A stretch of 64,000 nucleotides of DNA from an uncultured Lachnoclostridium sp. (lineage in GTDB: Bacteria > Bacillota > Clostridia > Lachnospirales > Lachnospiraceae), in contig CAOJBY010000015.1 of assembly GCA_948330435.1 (NCBI GenBank), forward strand, positions 1 through 64,000. Reading direction: 5' to 3'. A program made the position numbers and the translations under genes. The notes under the pieces were generated by a model, which searched no databases, was not told where the DNA came from, and saw only the letters and a program-made list of their open reading frames with translations. This document shows, piece after piece, positions 53,763-61,259 of this stretch; within the stretch, counting starts at the first letter, position 1, and each line of letters starts with the position of its first letter.

Positions 53763-54602
53763 ATGCAGGATCAGACGGTTCGCATTGTTTCGCAGGCTAT
53801 CCGGTATATAGAACACAATCTCAACAATAAGCTGGAGCTTGACAAGGTTGCGGCTGCACTGCACTATTCCCAATTTCACCTGCACCGTATTTTTACAAAG
53901 ACAGTTGGGCTGACGGTCCATGAGTATATTCAAAGACGGCAGCTGACAGAAGCGGCAAAGCTTTTGGCATTTTCCCAAAAACCGATTCTCGAGATTGCCC
54001 TTGTCAGCGGATATGAGAGTCAGCAGGCATTCACGGATGTCTTTAAGGCCATGTACAAAACTACGCCTGCAAAATTTCGGGAGGTAAAGGAATTTTACCC
54101 TTTACAGCTTGAGATCCATTTAAAAGAGGAGACGGTCAGGATGGATTTTACAAAAGAGGATATAAGGTTTGCCGCATCTTCCGATGCAGAGGATTGGATG
54201 GAGCTGGTGAACCTGACGATTGACGGATACCCGTGTCTTGATAAAGATGAATATATCCAAAAGCTGCAGCAGTATATGGATGATAAAAGAGCATTGATTT
54301 TGCGGGATGAAGATATGGCGATTGGCGTGATGGGATTTTCATCCCATAGGGGCAGCGTGGATTTCCTGGCCGTTCATCCGCAATACCGGCACCTTGGCAT
54401 CACAAAGCTGTTTCTCCATAAGCTCATGGATGAACTGCTTTGCGGGAGAGAAATCACTCTGACGACCTACCGTGCGGGCGACAGGGCGGATACGGGTTAT
54501 CGTGAAGAATACAGCCGCCTTGGGTTTGCGGAAAAAGAACTGCTTGTGGAGTACGGGTATCCTGTACAGCGTTTTGTGCTTCTGGGAGGAAGCTTATTAT
54601 GA
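53763..54602 (+). CDS. AraC helix-turn-helix fused to GNAT acetyltransferase
   Basis: The 279-residue protein has an N-terminal AraC DNA-binding domain (residues about 5-105: LELDKVAAALHYSQFHLHRIFTKTVG and ILEIALVSGYESQQAFTDVFKAMYKTTP). It is followed by a GNAT acetyltransferase domain (about 125-279), with VDFLAVHPQYRHLGITKLFLHKLMDEL as the acetyl-CoA loop; the pattern R/Q-x2-G-x-G/A is partly altered. AraC-GNAT fusions may sense or modify the ligand of the pump they control. GAAAGGAGG precedes ATG 53763. Its stop overlaps the MATE start (ATGA), so the two form an operon. Confidence 0.87.
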   Translation: MQDQTVRIVSQAIRYIEHNLNNKLELDKVAAALHYSQFHLHRIFTKTVGLTVHEYIQRRQLTEAAKLLAFSQKPILEIALVSGYESQQAFTDVFKAMYKTTPAKFREVKEFYPLQLEIHLKEETVRMDFTKEDIRFAASSDAEDWMELVNLTIDGYPCLDKDEYIQKLQQYMDDKRALILRDEDMAIGVMGFSSHRGSVDFLAVHPQYRHLGITKLFLHKLMDELLCGREITLTTYRAGDRADTGYREEYSRLGFAEKELLVEYGYPVQRFVLLGGSLL

Positions 54603-55933
54603 CGGAAACACAGAGAAATCCCCTGTCAGATAATTTTAACGCCCTATCTCTTATCAGGTTTGCATTTCCCAGTATGGTTATGATGCTTTTTGTGGGGTTG
54701 TATACCATTGTAGACACGATCTTTATTGCCCGGTTTGTAAACACAAATGCCCTGTCCTCCATCAATATCGTGTGTCCGGTCATAAACCTGATTGTTGGAC
54801 TGGGAACCATGCTGGGAACGGGCGGAAGTGCCATTGTTGCAAAAAAAATGGGAAGCGGAAAGCCCGGGGAGGCCCGAAGCAGCTTTACGCTCATTATTGT
54901 AACGGGTATTGTAACGGGTCTTGTTATCACGGTGGCAGGCCTTATTTTTATTGACAGAATCATCTGGAGTCTGGGGGCCAGTGAAATACTGTTCCCTTAT
55001 TGCAAGGATTATCTGATGATACAGCTTTTGTTTGCTGCGGGCAATATGATGCAGGTTCTGTATCAGAATCTTTTCGTGACGGCGGGAAAGCCGGATTTGG
55101 GACTTGTACTCTCTGTGCTGGCGGGGCTTGCCAATATCGTTTTTGATTATATCTTTATCCCCGTGATGCAGATGGGGATCAAAGGGGCGGCACTTGGAAC
55201 GGCCATGGGGTATATGATACCAACGATTGCAGGAACAATATTTTTTTTCACCGGAAGAAGCGAGCTGCATTTTTGCAAGACCAGGATGGATGCTGCGGTT
55301 TTGGTAAAAAGCTGTTCCAATGGTGCTTCTGAAATGGTAAGTCAGCTTGCGGCTGCCGTGACTACCTTTTTGTTCAACGGGACAATGATGAAGCTGTCAG
55401 GCGAGGACGGTGTGGCGGCCATTACCGTTATGATATATTCACAGTTTTTATTGACAGCTCTTTATATTGGATTTTCTATGGGCATCGCTCCTGTCATAAG
55501 CTATAATTACGGCAGCAAAAATACAAAGCAGCTCAAGAAAATCGTCCGCATCGGTTTTTCCTTTATCCTGGCTGTTTCTCTTTGCGTATTTTTGTTTTCC
55601 TTTTTTGCAGGAGAAAATATTGCACGGATATTCGCAGGGGATAATAAGAATGTATTCCAAATTACAAAAGCAGGATTTACTATTTTTGCCTTTGGTTTTC
55701 TCTTTTCCGGATGCAATATTTTTTCCTCGGCATTGTTTACGGCACTGTCAAATGGAAAAGTTTCGGCAATGATCTCATTTTTGCGGACATTTGGATTTAT
55801 TATGGCTTTTCTTTTGATATTGCCGAAATTTTTCGGGGTGACAGGCGTATGGCTTGCGGTTCCCCTTGCGGAAGCACTCACATTGACCCTGACGGTATGT
55901 TTCCTCTTCGGGCATGGGAAGACGGCATCATGA
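54599..55933 (+). CDS. MATE-family efflux transporter
   Basis: The 444-residue protein is a second MATE pump with twelve membrane helices. Signatures are TIVDTIFIARFVNTNALSSINIVCPVINL, GLANIVFDYIFIPVMQMGIKGAALGTAMGY and GEDGVAAITVMIYSQFL. It is a distant paralogue of the pump at 44704. Translation is coupled to the AraC-GNAT gene by a four-base overlap, which suggests that gene controls this pump. Confidence 0.93.
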   Translation: MTETQRNPLSDNFNALSLIRFAFPSMVMMLFVGLYTIVDTIFIARFVNTNALSSINIVCPVINLIVGLGTMLGTGGSAIVAKKMGSGKPGEARSSFTLIIVTGIVTGLVITVAGLIFIDRIIWSLGASEILFPYCKDYLMIQLLFAAGNMMQVLYQNLFVTAGKPDLGLVLSVLAGLANIVFDYIFIPVMQMGIKGAALGTAMGYMIPTIAGTIFFFTGRSELHFCKTRMDAAVLVKSCSNGASEMVSQLAAAVTTFLFNGTMMKLSGEDGVAAITVMIYSQFLLTALYIGFSMGIAPVISYNYGSKNTKQLKKIVRIGFSFILAVSLCVFLFSFFAGENIARIFAGDNKNVFQITKAGFTIFAFGFLFSGCNIFSSALFTALSNGKVSAMISFLRTFGFIMAFLLILPKFFGVTGVWLAVPLAEALTLTLTVCFLFGHGKTAS

Positions 55934-56007
55934 TATCCGCAAAAGTAATACCCGTAAAAGTAATTCTGTAAAAGCGGTTGACATTGCAGCGGATCTTTTG
56001 TACAATA

Positions 56008-56028
56008 GTTATTGACCATAAGTCAATA
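56008..56028. promoter_or_regulatory. candidate TetR operator
   Basis: TTATTGAC and GTCAATAA form an inverted repeat around CATAA, 25 bases before the TetR start codon. It suits autoregulation by a TetR protein. Confidence 0.55.
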
Positions 56029-56053
56029 ACTATGAAAAAGGGGGCGGTGCAAA

Positions 56054-56707
56054 TTGGCCAGGCCAGTGAAAAAACAGCCGGAACAATGGAGGAGAGAGAT
56101 TTTAGATGCGGCAAAGGAATTATTTTTATCAAAGGGCTATGAAGCAACTGCCATTACGGATATTATGGAAGCGGCGGGGGGTGCAAAGGGGATGTTTTAC
56201 CGTTTCTTTCAGAGTAAGGAAGAGGTCATACATGCCCTGGGGGATCAGATGTTTTTCACCAATAATCCTTTTGAGGAGGTCAGGAAGCGTTCAGATCTGA
56301 ACGGACTGCAGAAGATACGGGAGGTGCTTGCCCTTGACAGGGCCGACACGGAACGGGAAGAGATCAATATTCAGGCAGTCTCCATCCTGAAAGACCCGCA
56401 CATTCTGGCGGCTGCGGTGGCGGCGAACCGGCGGGTGCTGACTCCTTTATGGTATGAATTGATTGAGGAGGGCCGGCGTGACGGCTCTATCCGGACGGAA
56501 TACCCAAAGGAGCTTTCCGAACTGCTGCCGCTTGTGAATTTCTGGCTGCTGCCCTCCGTATTTCCGGCGGATGCAGAGGAGATACTGCACAAGTGCGGAT
56601 TTGTTGCGGAGGTTCTTTCGGCAATGGGGCTTCCAATCATCGAGAATGAGATGTATGAGAGGGCAGAGGGGATATTGGGAAGCTGCCGGGAAGAAAGGAA
56701 AGGATGA
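56054..56707 (+). CDS. TetR-family transcriptional regulator
   Basis: The 217-residue protein has the TetR helix-turn-helix at the N-terminus (RREILDAAKELFLSKGYEATAITDIMEAAGGAKGMFYRFFQSKEEVI, about 13-60) and a helical ligand domain beyond it. It starts at TTG 56054 after AAAGGGGG. A short palindromic TTATTGACCATAAGTCAATAA lies just upstream at about 56008-56028 and may be its own operator. The genuine partner was probably an MFS pump, of which a fragment remains directly downstream. Confidence 0.9.
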   Translation: MARPVKKQPEQWRREILDAAKELFLSKGYEATAITDIMEAAGGAKGMFYRFFQSKEEVIHALGDQMFFTNNPFEEVRKRSDLNGLQKIREVLALDRADTEREEINIQAVSILKDPHILAAAVAANRRVLTPLWYELIEEGRRDGSIRTEYPKELSELLPLVNFWLLPSVFPADAEEILHKCGFVAEVLSAMGLPIIENEMYERAEGILGSCREERKG

Positions 56708-56930
56708 CGGATGGAGCAGAGATTATTTTCGAGGAATTTTACGCTCCTTTTGCTGGGGGGATTCTGTATGCAGCAGTTGGCTTGAAGCCCGTCATGTATG
56801 CAAGTGTCCTGTGCTTTTTCATTACGGCACTGTTGGAATGCTTTATAAAATTGCCTTATCAGGCTGGGAATTTCAGGTATTATGGTATGTGTGATTGGAC
56901 TGCTTGCCCGCAAAGTAAGGGGAATGTAGG
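56704..56930 (+). pseudogene. MFS transporter remnant
   Basis: The frame encodes APFAGGILYAAVGLKPVMYASVL and then CFFITALLECFIKLPYQ, which matches two helices of an MFS drug exporter. A third hydrophobic run, IMVCVIGLLARKVRG, follows in another frame. The rest of the roughly 400-residue protein is missing. It overlaps the stop of the TetR gene by four bases, so this is the remains of a regulator-pump pair. Confidence 0.65.
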
Positions 56931-56974
56931 ATGGTTCAGAAAATGTGTTGTGTGGGAGAAAAGGAGGAGACGAT

Positions 56975-57649
56975 ATGTCTGAAATCGTATTTGAATCTAT
57001 TTACAGGGAGATATTTCCCTTTTGGGAGAAGCTTCCGGCCGCAGAGAGGGAGTACATCTGCCGGAATTCATACGATGTTACTTATCCTAAGGGCAAGAAT
57101 ATTCATGACGGCAGTGAATGTTCCGGTGTGATTCTTGTCCGTTCGGGATGCCTGCGTCTTTACATGATGTCGGACGAGGGAAAGGAGATTACGCTTTACC
57201 GTCTCCACAAAGGCGATCTGTGTATGCTGTCCGCTTCCTGTGTGCTGGATGCCATCACGTTTGAGGTGTTTGTAGATGCGGAGCAGGACAGCCAGTGCTG
57301 CGTGGTAAGCGGGCCTGCTTTTGCGGCAGTGTCAAAACGGAATCCGGACATCCGCATATTTGCGTTGGAAACCGCAGTCAGCCGCTTTTCGGACGTGATG
57401 TGGGTGATGCAGCAGATCCTGTTTATGAGCATGGATAAACGGCTGGCAATCTTTCTTTCTGACGAATCCGCCCGAACGAGTTCGGATACCATTCCATTAA
57501 CCCACGGGCAGATTGCCCGGTATATGGGTTCTGCCCGTGAAGTGGTATCCAGAATGCTGAAATATTTTGCCGGTGAGGGGCTTGTGGAGGTTACAAGGGG
57601 CGGCGTTACAATCCTTGATAAGAAACGTCTGCGGGAACTGACTTTTTAG
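56975..57649 (+). CDS. Crp/Fnr-family transcriptional regulator
   Basis: The 224-residue protein has a cyclic-nucleotide-type beta-barrel domain (about 15-125: SECSGVILVRSGCLRLYMMSDEGKEITLYRLHKGDLCML) and a C-terminal winged helix (about 160-220: IPLTHGQIARYMGSAREVVSRMLKYFAGEGLVEVTRGGVTI). The N-terminal Fnr cysteine cluster is absent, though C-terminal-domain cysteines occur (SCVLDA, QCCVVSG). GGAGACG precedes ATG 56975. It faces the thioredoxin-ferredoxin operon and may control it; related pairs of this kind are known in clostridia. Confidence 0.9.
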   Translation: MSEIVFESIYREIFPFWEKLPAAEREYICRNSYDVTYPKGKNIHDGSECSGVILVRSGCLRLYMMSDEGKEITLYRLHKGDLCMLSASCVLDAITFEVFVDAEQDSQCCVVSGPAFAAVSKRNPDIRIFALETAVSRFSDVMWVMQQILFMSMDKRLAIFLSDESARTSSDTIPLTHGQIARYMGSAREVVSRMLKYFAGEGLVEVTRGGVTILDKKRLRELTF

Positions 57650-57731
57650 GACATCGCTGCATTCATTTTGAAGTAAATGGTGCCTGAAGTGCAATGATGT
57701 CCTAATATTTAGTCCGGTTATTTTCGTGACG

Positions 57732-58037
57732 CTATGCCAGCATGGAGAGGATCTCCGCTTTCGACTTTAGGCCTGCTGACTGGCTTAGAATATTGCCGTT
57801 TTTGATCACGGTCAGCGTGGGGATGCTAAAGACGCCGAATCTCTGTGCCAGCTCCGGTTCCTGGTCTACGTTGATCTTGGCTATCAGGTATTGCGGGTTT
57901 TCCTCTGCGATCTCTTCCACTATGGGAGACACCATGCGGCAGGGACCGCACCAGTCGGCATAGAAATCCAGAAGCACGGGTTTTTCACTGGTTTTTACGG
58001 AATCGAAGTTATTTTTGTTTACATGAAGTATGGACAT
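57732..58037 (-). CDS. trxA: thioredoxin
   Basis: The 101-residue protein is a standard thioredoxin with active site DWCGPCRM (Cys30, Cys33), the cis-Pro in FSIPTLTV, and the buried Asp of LLDFYADWC. AAAGGAAAA precedes ATG 58037. It lies about 60 bases after the membrane Fe-S gene on the same strand and is probably the last gene of that operon, suggesting a redox relay. Confidence 0.95.
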   Translation of the reverse strand: MSILHVNKNNFDSVKTSEKPVLLDFYADWCGPCRMVSPIVEEIAEENPQYLIAKINVDQEPELAQRFGVFSIPTLTVIKNGNILSQSAGLKSKAEILSMLA

Positions 58038-58096
58038 AATTTTATTTTCCTTTCTTTTCTTTTTATTTTATCTGCTCACAGTGTATCATTTTCTGT

Positions 58097-58690
58097 TCAC
58101 TGTTTCTGTGATGAGGTCACATTTTTGGCTTTGCATATAAGCTGTGTCATGGTTCCCATTGGACAGTACACACACCAGGAACGGGGCTTGAATAAAATCA
58201 TGGTAAGAAAGCCCAGCACGGTGGAAGTGAGCATTACGCTGTAGAAGCCGAAAGCAAACTGAGCGACGCCGTCAGAGAACAGCGTTCCGTGGTAAGCCCA
58301 ATGCCACGGGAGCTTGAATGTCCACAGCAGCGTTACCGCTGTGTCAAGACTTTTGGTTCCGGCGAATACCAGCCAGGTGTTCCACAGCATAAGGAAGAAC
58401 ATTGCAAAGAAAAAGATCAAAAATCCGTATCGGAAACAGCCGGATTTCATCCACCTGGGGATATCCTTTTTTCGTGACAGCCCGAACCTCCCTCCGATCA
58501 GGGAAAAAAGCTGACCTCTGCCGCAGTACTTATTGCAGTAAGCCTTATTGCCCTTGATAATCGCTATGGCAAGGGGGATAAAGAAGCAGAGAAGCCCCAG
58601 CCATGCAAAGAGGATATTGAAAAAACCAAGGATCAGGTAGGTAAGAGAGAAGATCCACAGGTAATCATACCATTTCTTTTTTTGTTTCAT
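58097..58690 (-). CDS. membrane 4Fe-4S protein, NapH/CcoG-like
   Basis: The 197-residue protein has four membrane helices (about 10-32, 34-46, 83-103 and 148-170) and two cysteine motifs at the membrane faces: AYCNKYCGRG (Cys52, Cys56) and SWCVYCPMGTMTQLIC near the C-terminus. This is the layout of NapH-type electron carriers, which pass electrons across or along the membrane. The start is ATG 58690, overlapping the ferredoxin stop by four bases. Confidence 0.82.
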   Translation of the reverse strand: MKQKKKWYDYLWIFSLTYLILGFFNILFAWLGLLCFFIPLAIAIIKGNKAYCNKYCGRGQLFSLIGGRFGLSRKKDIPRWMKSGCFRYGFLIFFFAMFFLMLWNTWLVFAGTKSLDTAVTLLWTFKLPWHWAYHGTLFSDGVAQFAFGFYSVMLTSTVLGFLTMILFKPRSWCVYCPMGTMTQLICKAKNVTSSQKQ

Positions 58691-58884
58691 TTTTCCGCCA
58701 CCTCCAATGCGATGATGCTTGCGGGACATTCCTTTACGCATTTTCCGCATCCCACACACAATTCCCTGTCAATAATTGCATGGATGCCGTTGGGAATGGA
58801 GATTGCATTTCTTGGACAGACCTTTATGCAGCATCCGCAGGCAACACATTCCCGGATACTGACAGCCGCTTTCTTTTTTGCCAT
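58687..58884 (-). CDS. 2[4Fe-4S] ferredoxin
   Basis: The 65-residue protein has two full cluster motifs C-x2-C-x2-C-x3-CP at Cys13/16/19/23 and Cys43/46/49/53. Cys18 is an extra one. It would bring electrons to the membrane Fe-S protein encoded next, with which it shares an ATGA overlap. GGAG precedes the start. Confidence 0.95.
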   Translation of the reverse strand: MAKKKAAVSIRECVACGCCIKVCPRNAISIPNGIHAIIDRELCVGCGKCVKECPASIIALEVAEK

Positions 58885-58996
58885 GGTAAAAACTCCTTTT
58901 GTTTTTTTCTATTATATAGGGGAAAAATGATTTGTTCTGTGATGAAGTCACCATTTGACGGTTGCAGAGCAGGAACTGCGAGAGCCAGAGGGGAAA

Positions 58997-59116
58997 ATGG
59001 GATGGGGGAATGCAGTTGATCTCGCAAACGAGGCAAAATTATTAGGGTTAAATATAATTGTTGAGGAAATAGAAATTACTGAATTAGTACATAAAGAGAA
59101 AACTGCAATTGATTAA
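58997..59116 (+). CDS. very small ORF of unknown function (39 residues), possibly a gene remnant
   Basis: The frame reads MGWGNAVDLANEAKLLGLN and continues to KEKTAID. It is AT-rich after the first third and runs into the start of the next frame with an eight-base overlap. GAGGGGA lies close upstream. The sequence looks like the tail of a larger protein whose front is lost. I do not recognise it. Confidence 0.3.
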   Translation: MGWGNAVDLANEAKLLGLNIIVEEIEITELVHKEKTAID

Positions 59117-59525
59117 TAGAATTAAAAGTATATTAGATGATAGTATGAAATTGGCGAATATATTTTGCGGGGGGACTGATTTGAGTTATTTAGGCTTAGC
59201 TAAGAAAATAGAGGTGGAAGATGTTTCCGTAGAAGAACTGGAAAATTACTTAAGCATTCCTAATATTACTGTTATAAAGCAAACGATTTTAAAAATTATT
59301 GAAAAGAACATAAAAAATAGTAAAGTTTATTCAAAACTTTTAGAGTATACTGAATTTATGGATGACAGTTTTAAAATATTGGGGCCTTGCAAATTAGGAC
59401 ATTTTGCTATTTATGCTTTAAAACAGCTTGGCTACAATGATGATTTTCAAATTATATTTAACAATTTAAAAGATGATGATAAAAAAACAGTAATGCTGTT
59501 AGAAAACTCTTTATCTGACCGATAA
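59109..59525 (+). CDS. hypothetical AT-rich protein, possibly immunity-like
   Basis: This helical protein of up to 138 residues is not recognised. Its base composition is far more AT-rich than its neighbours, which suggests transfer. The frame allows TTG at 59109 or ATG at 59145; neither has a strong ribosome site. The size and style (LENYLSIPNITVIKQTILKIIEKN..., ending LLENSLSDR) resemble orphan immunity proteins of polymorphic toxin systems, but no toxin lies beside it and this is a guess. Confidence 0.45.
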   Translation: MINRIKSILDDSMKLANIFCGGTDLSYLGLAKKIEVEDVSVEELENYLSIPNITVIKQTILKIIEKNIKNSKVYSKLLEYTEFMDDSFKILGPCKLGHFAIYALKQLGYNDDFQIIFNNLKDDDKKTVMLLENSLSDR

Positions 59526-59561
59526 TAAAATATAGACCTATGGCAAAAGGGAGGAGACGAA

Positions 59562-60260
59562 ATGCAAAGAATCAACAGTATCAGCATGTCAGGGATTCAG
59601 ACCGGACAAATGCGAATATCGCCCATGGGGGATGCGGTAACCAGAGGGCTTCAAAGTCAGATAGAGGAGGTTCAGAGACAGATACAGAATGTGATTGCCG
59701 ACGAGAGCCTGACAATGGAGGAAAAGCTGAAGAAGAAGCAGGAACTGCAGGATAAGATTATGGAGCTTCAGGATCAGCTTCAACAGCATCTGGCCGAGCA
59801 GCGTCAGGAGCAGAGAGAGGAGAGAACAAAAACGGCAGAGCAGAAGTCTTACGATGAGACGGGAATGCAGACTGTGATTTCCTCAGATGCTGCCGTGAAG
59901 AATGCCAGGGTGCAGGAGAGTACGGCTGCCCGGATGGAGGGGAGAGCATCTGTGCTGAAAAGCGAGCTGGAATTGGACACAGGACGAAACATGGGAACCA
60001 TCAAAAGTAAAACAGATGAGCTTGCCAGGGCCGAACAGGGGGCGGAGAATGCACGCTCCACACAGATGCAGATCTTGGGAAAGACCAATCAGGATTTGTC
60101 GGATGCGGCAAAGGCCAAGAGCGATCCGGAGAAAGCGAAAGAGGAAAAGACAGAGAAATCATCCGAAGAACAGGGGGAAGAAGCAAAGCCCATCGGATAT
60201 ACAAGCGACGGGAAACCAGTGAAAGAGGAAGAAGAATCACAGGTGACGGCCTGGGCTTGA
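59562..60260 (+). CDS. coiled-coil hypothetical protein (FlxA-like)
   Basis: The 232-residue protein is hydrophilic, with a strong coiled coil at about 30-85 (QSQIEEVQRQIQNVIADESLTMEEKLKKKQELQDKIMELQDQLQQHL). A Lys/Glu-rich tail ends GYTSDGKPVKEEEESQVTAWA. The coiled coil resembles FlxA-like proteins. No membrane segment is seen. GGGAGGAG lies upstream of ATG 59562. It is followed by a family A palindrome. Confidence 0.7.
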   Translation: MQRINSISMSGIQTGQMRISPMGDAVTRGLQSQIEEVQRQIQNVIADESLTMEEKLKKKQELQDKIMELQDQLQQHLAEQRQEQREERTKTAEQKSYDETGMQTVISSDAAVKNARVQESTAARMEGRASVLKSELELDTGRNMGTIKSKTDELARAEQGAENARSTQMQILGKTNQDLSDAAKAKSDPEKAKEEKTEKSSEEQGEEAKPIGYTSDGKPVKEEEESQVTAWA

Positions 60261-60330
60261 GAGGCCGTGTACCAATTCCCTGCAATCAATCATTACAATA
60301 GATAGAAATTGCCACAATAGGCAGAGTGCC

Positions 60331-60392
60331 GCCAAATAAGACAGCAGACTTTTCCGAACACAGGATATGGAAAAGTCTGCTGTCTTATTTTC
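60331..60392. repeat. family A palindromic element, copy 7
   Basis: AAATAAGACAGCAGACTTTT and its perfect complement AAAAGTCTGCTGTCTTATTT form a stem of 22 bases, with GAACACAGGATAT between. A T-rich end makes it a good terminator for the coiled-coil gene. Confidence 0.9.
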
Positions 60393-60399
60393 GAAAAAG

Positions 60400-60440
60400 A
60401 TGAAAACATATGAAAGAAACATGAAAGAAATATGAAAGCA
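60400..60440. repeat. phased ATGAAA direct repeats
   Basis: ATGAAA occurs at 60400, 60410, 60421 and 60432, spaced 10 or 11 bases, that is, one helical turn. It lies about 75 bases before the -35 box of the TRAP operon and could bind a regulator on one face of the DNA. Confidence 0.45.
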
Positions 60441-60514
60441 TTATTCGAATTTGCTAAAAACCGGAATTAAAATCATACTAAATATACAAAAAAGATAAAG
60501 TTTAAAACATTTTA

Positions 60515-60542
60515 TTGACTAAAAAGCACACATATGTATAAT
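60515..60542 (+). promoter_or_regulatory. sigma-70 promoter of the rpiB-like/TRAP operon
   Basis: TTGACT at 60515-60520 and TATAAT at 60537-60542 are separated by 16 bases. A catabolite-response-like TAAAAGCGTTTTCT lies at 60552-60565, with two departures from the CcpA consensus, placed where binding would block transcription. Confidence 0.75.
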
Positions 60543-60591
60543 GGAAATATATAAAAGCGTTTTCTTATACAAACTTACGGAGGTTAGACAT

Positions 60592-61230
60592 ATGAAAGTT
60601 GCACTTATTAACGAGAACAGCCAGGCGGGAAAAAACGGGCTGATCTTCCGGACGCTGAAAGATGTGGCAGAGCCCATGGGACATACGGTATATAATTACG
60701 GACGGTACAGTGAAGAGGACGGATATCAGCGGACGTATGTACAGGCAGGCCTGCTTGCAGGAATACTTCTGAATTCGGGAGCCGCAGATTTTGTCATTAC
60801 AGGCTGCGGAACAGGCATGGGAGCCATGCTGGCATGCAATTCCTTTCCTAACGTATTCTGCGGATTGATTGACGAACCCCTGGACGGATACCTTTTCACC
60901 CAGGTAAATGCGGGGAATGCTATTTCACTTCCCTTTGCAAAAGCCTTTGGATGGGGAAGCGAGGTAAAGCTTCGATACACCTTTGAGCGTGTTTTTGCAG
61001 AGCAGCCCGGCGGCGGATATCCCAAAGAGTGGGCGGCGGCAGAGCAGACCAACAGAGGGATACTTCAGGATGTGAAAAAGATTACCTGCAATCCCATGGA
61101 AGATATCCTGCAAAGAATTGACAGAGAATTCCTTAAGGCAACCTTGATGGTAGAGGGATTTGAGGAACAGTTCTATGAAAACTGCAGGGATGAAAGAATG
61201 GCTGAATTAATCCGAGAACTGTTAAAATAG
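60592..61230 (+). CDS. RpiB/LacA/LacB-family sugar-phosphate isomerase
   Basis: The 212-residue protein has the RpiB-type fold: MKVALINENSQAGKN, GHTVYNYGRYSEEDG, and FVITGCGTGMGAMLACNSFPNVFCGL, where the Cys of the GCGTG loop is the usual catalytic base. It is longer than RpiB (about 150) by a C-terminal helical part. This variant is often found with uronate or sugar-acid transport genes. ATG 60592 has GGAGG about eight bases before it. It heads the TRAP operon, suggesting that it isomerises the imported sugar acid or its product. Confidence 0.87.
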   Translation: MKVALINENSQAGKNGLIFRTLKDVAEPMGHTVYNYGRYSEEDGYQRTYVQAGLLAGILLNSGAADFVITGCGTGMGAMLACNSFPNVFCGLIDEPLDGYLFTQVNAGNAISLPFAKAFGWGSEVKLRYTFERVFAEQPGGGYPKEWAAAEQTNRGILQDVKKITCNPMEDILQRIDREFLKATLMVEGFEEQFYENCRDERMAELIRELLK

Positions 61231-61259
61231 TGATTTCATACGAAATGGAGAAAAATGAT

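Noticed and set aside
53567..53830. Small frame between the YciI-like and AraC-GNAT genes
   Set aside because: It crosses a terminator hairpin and overlaps the strong start at 53763 in another frame.
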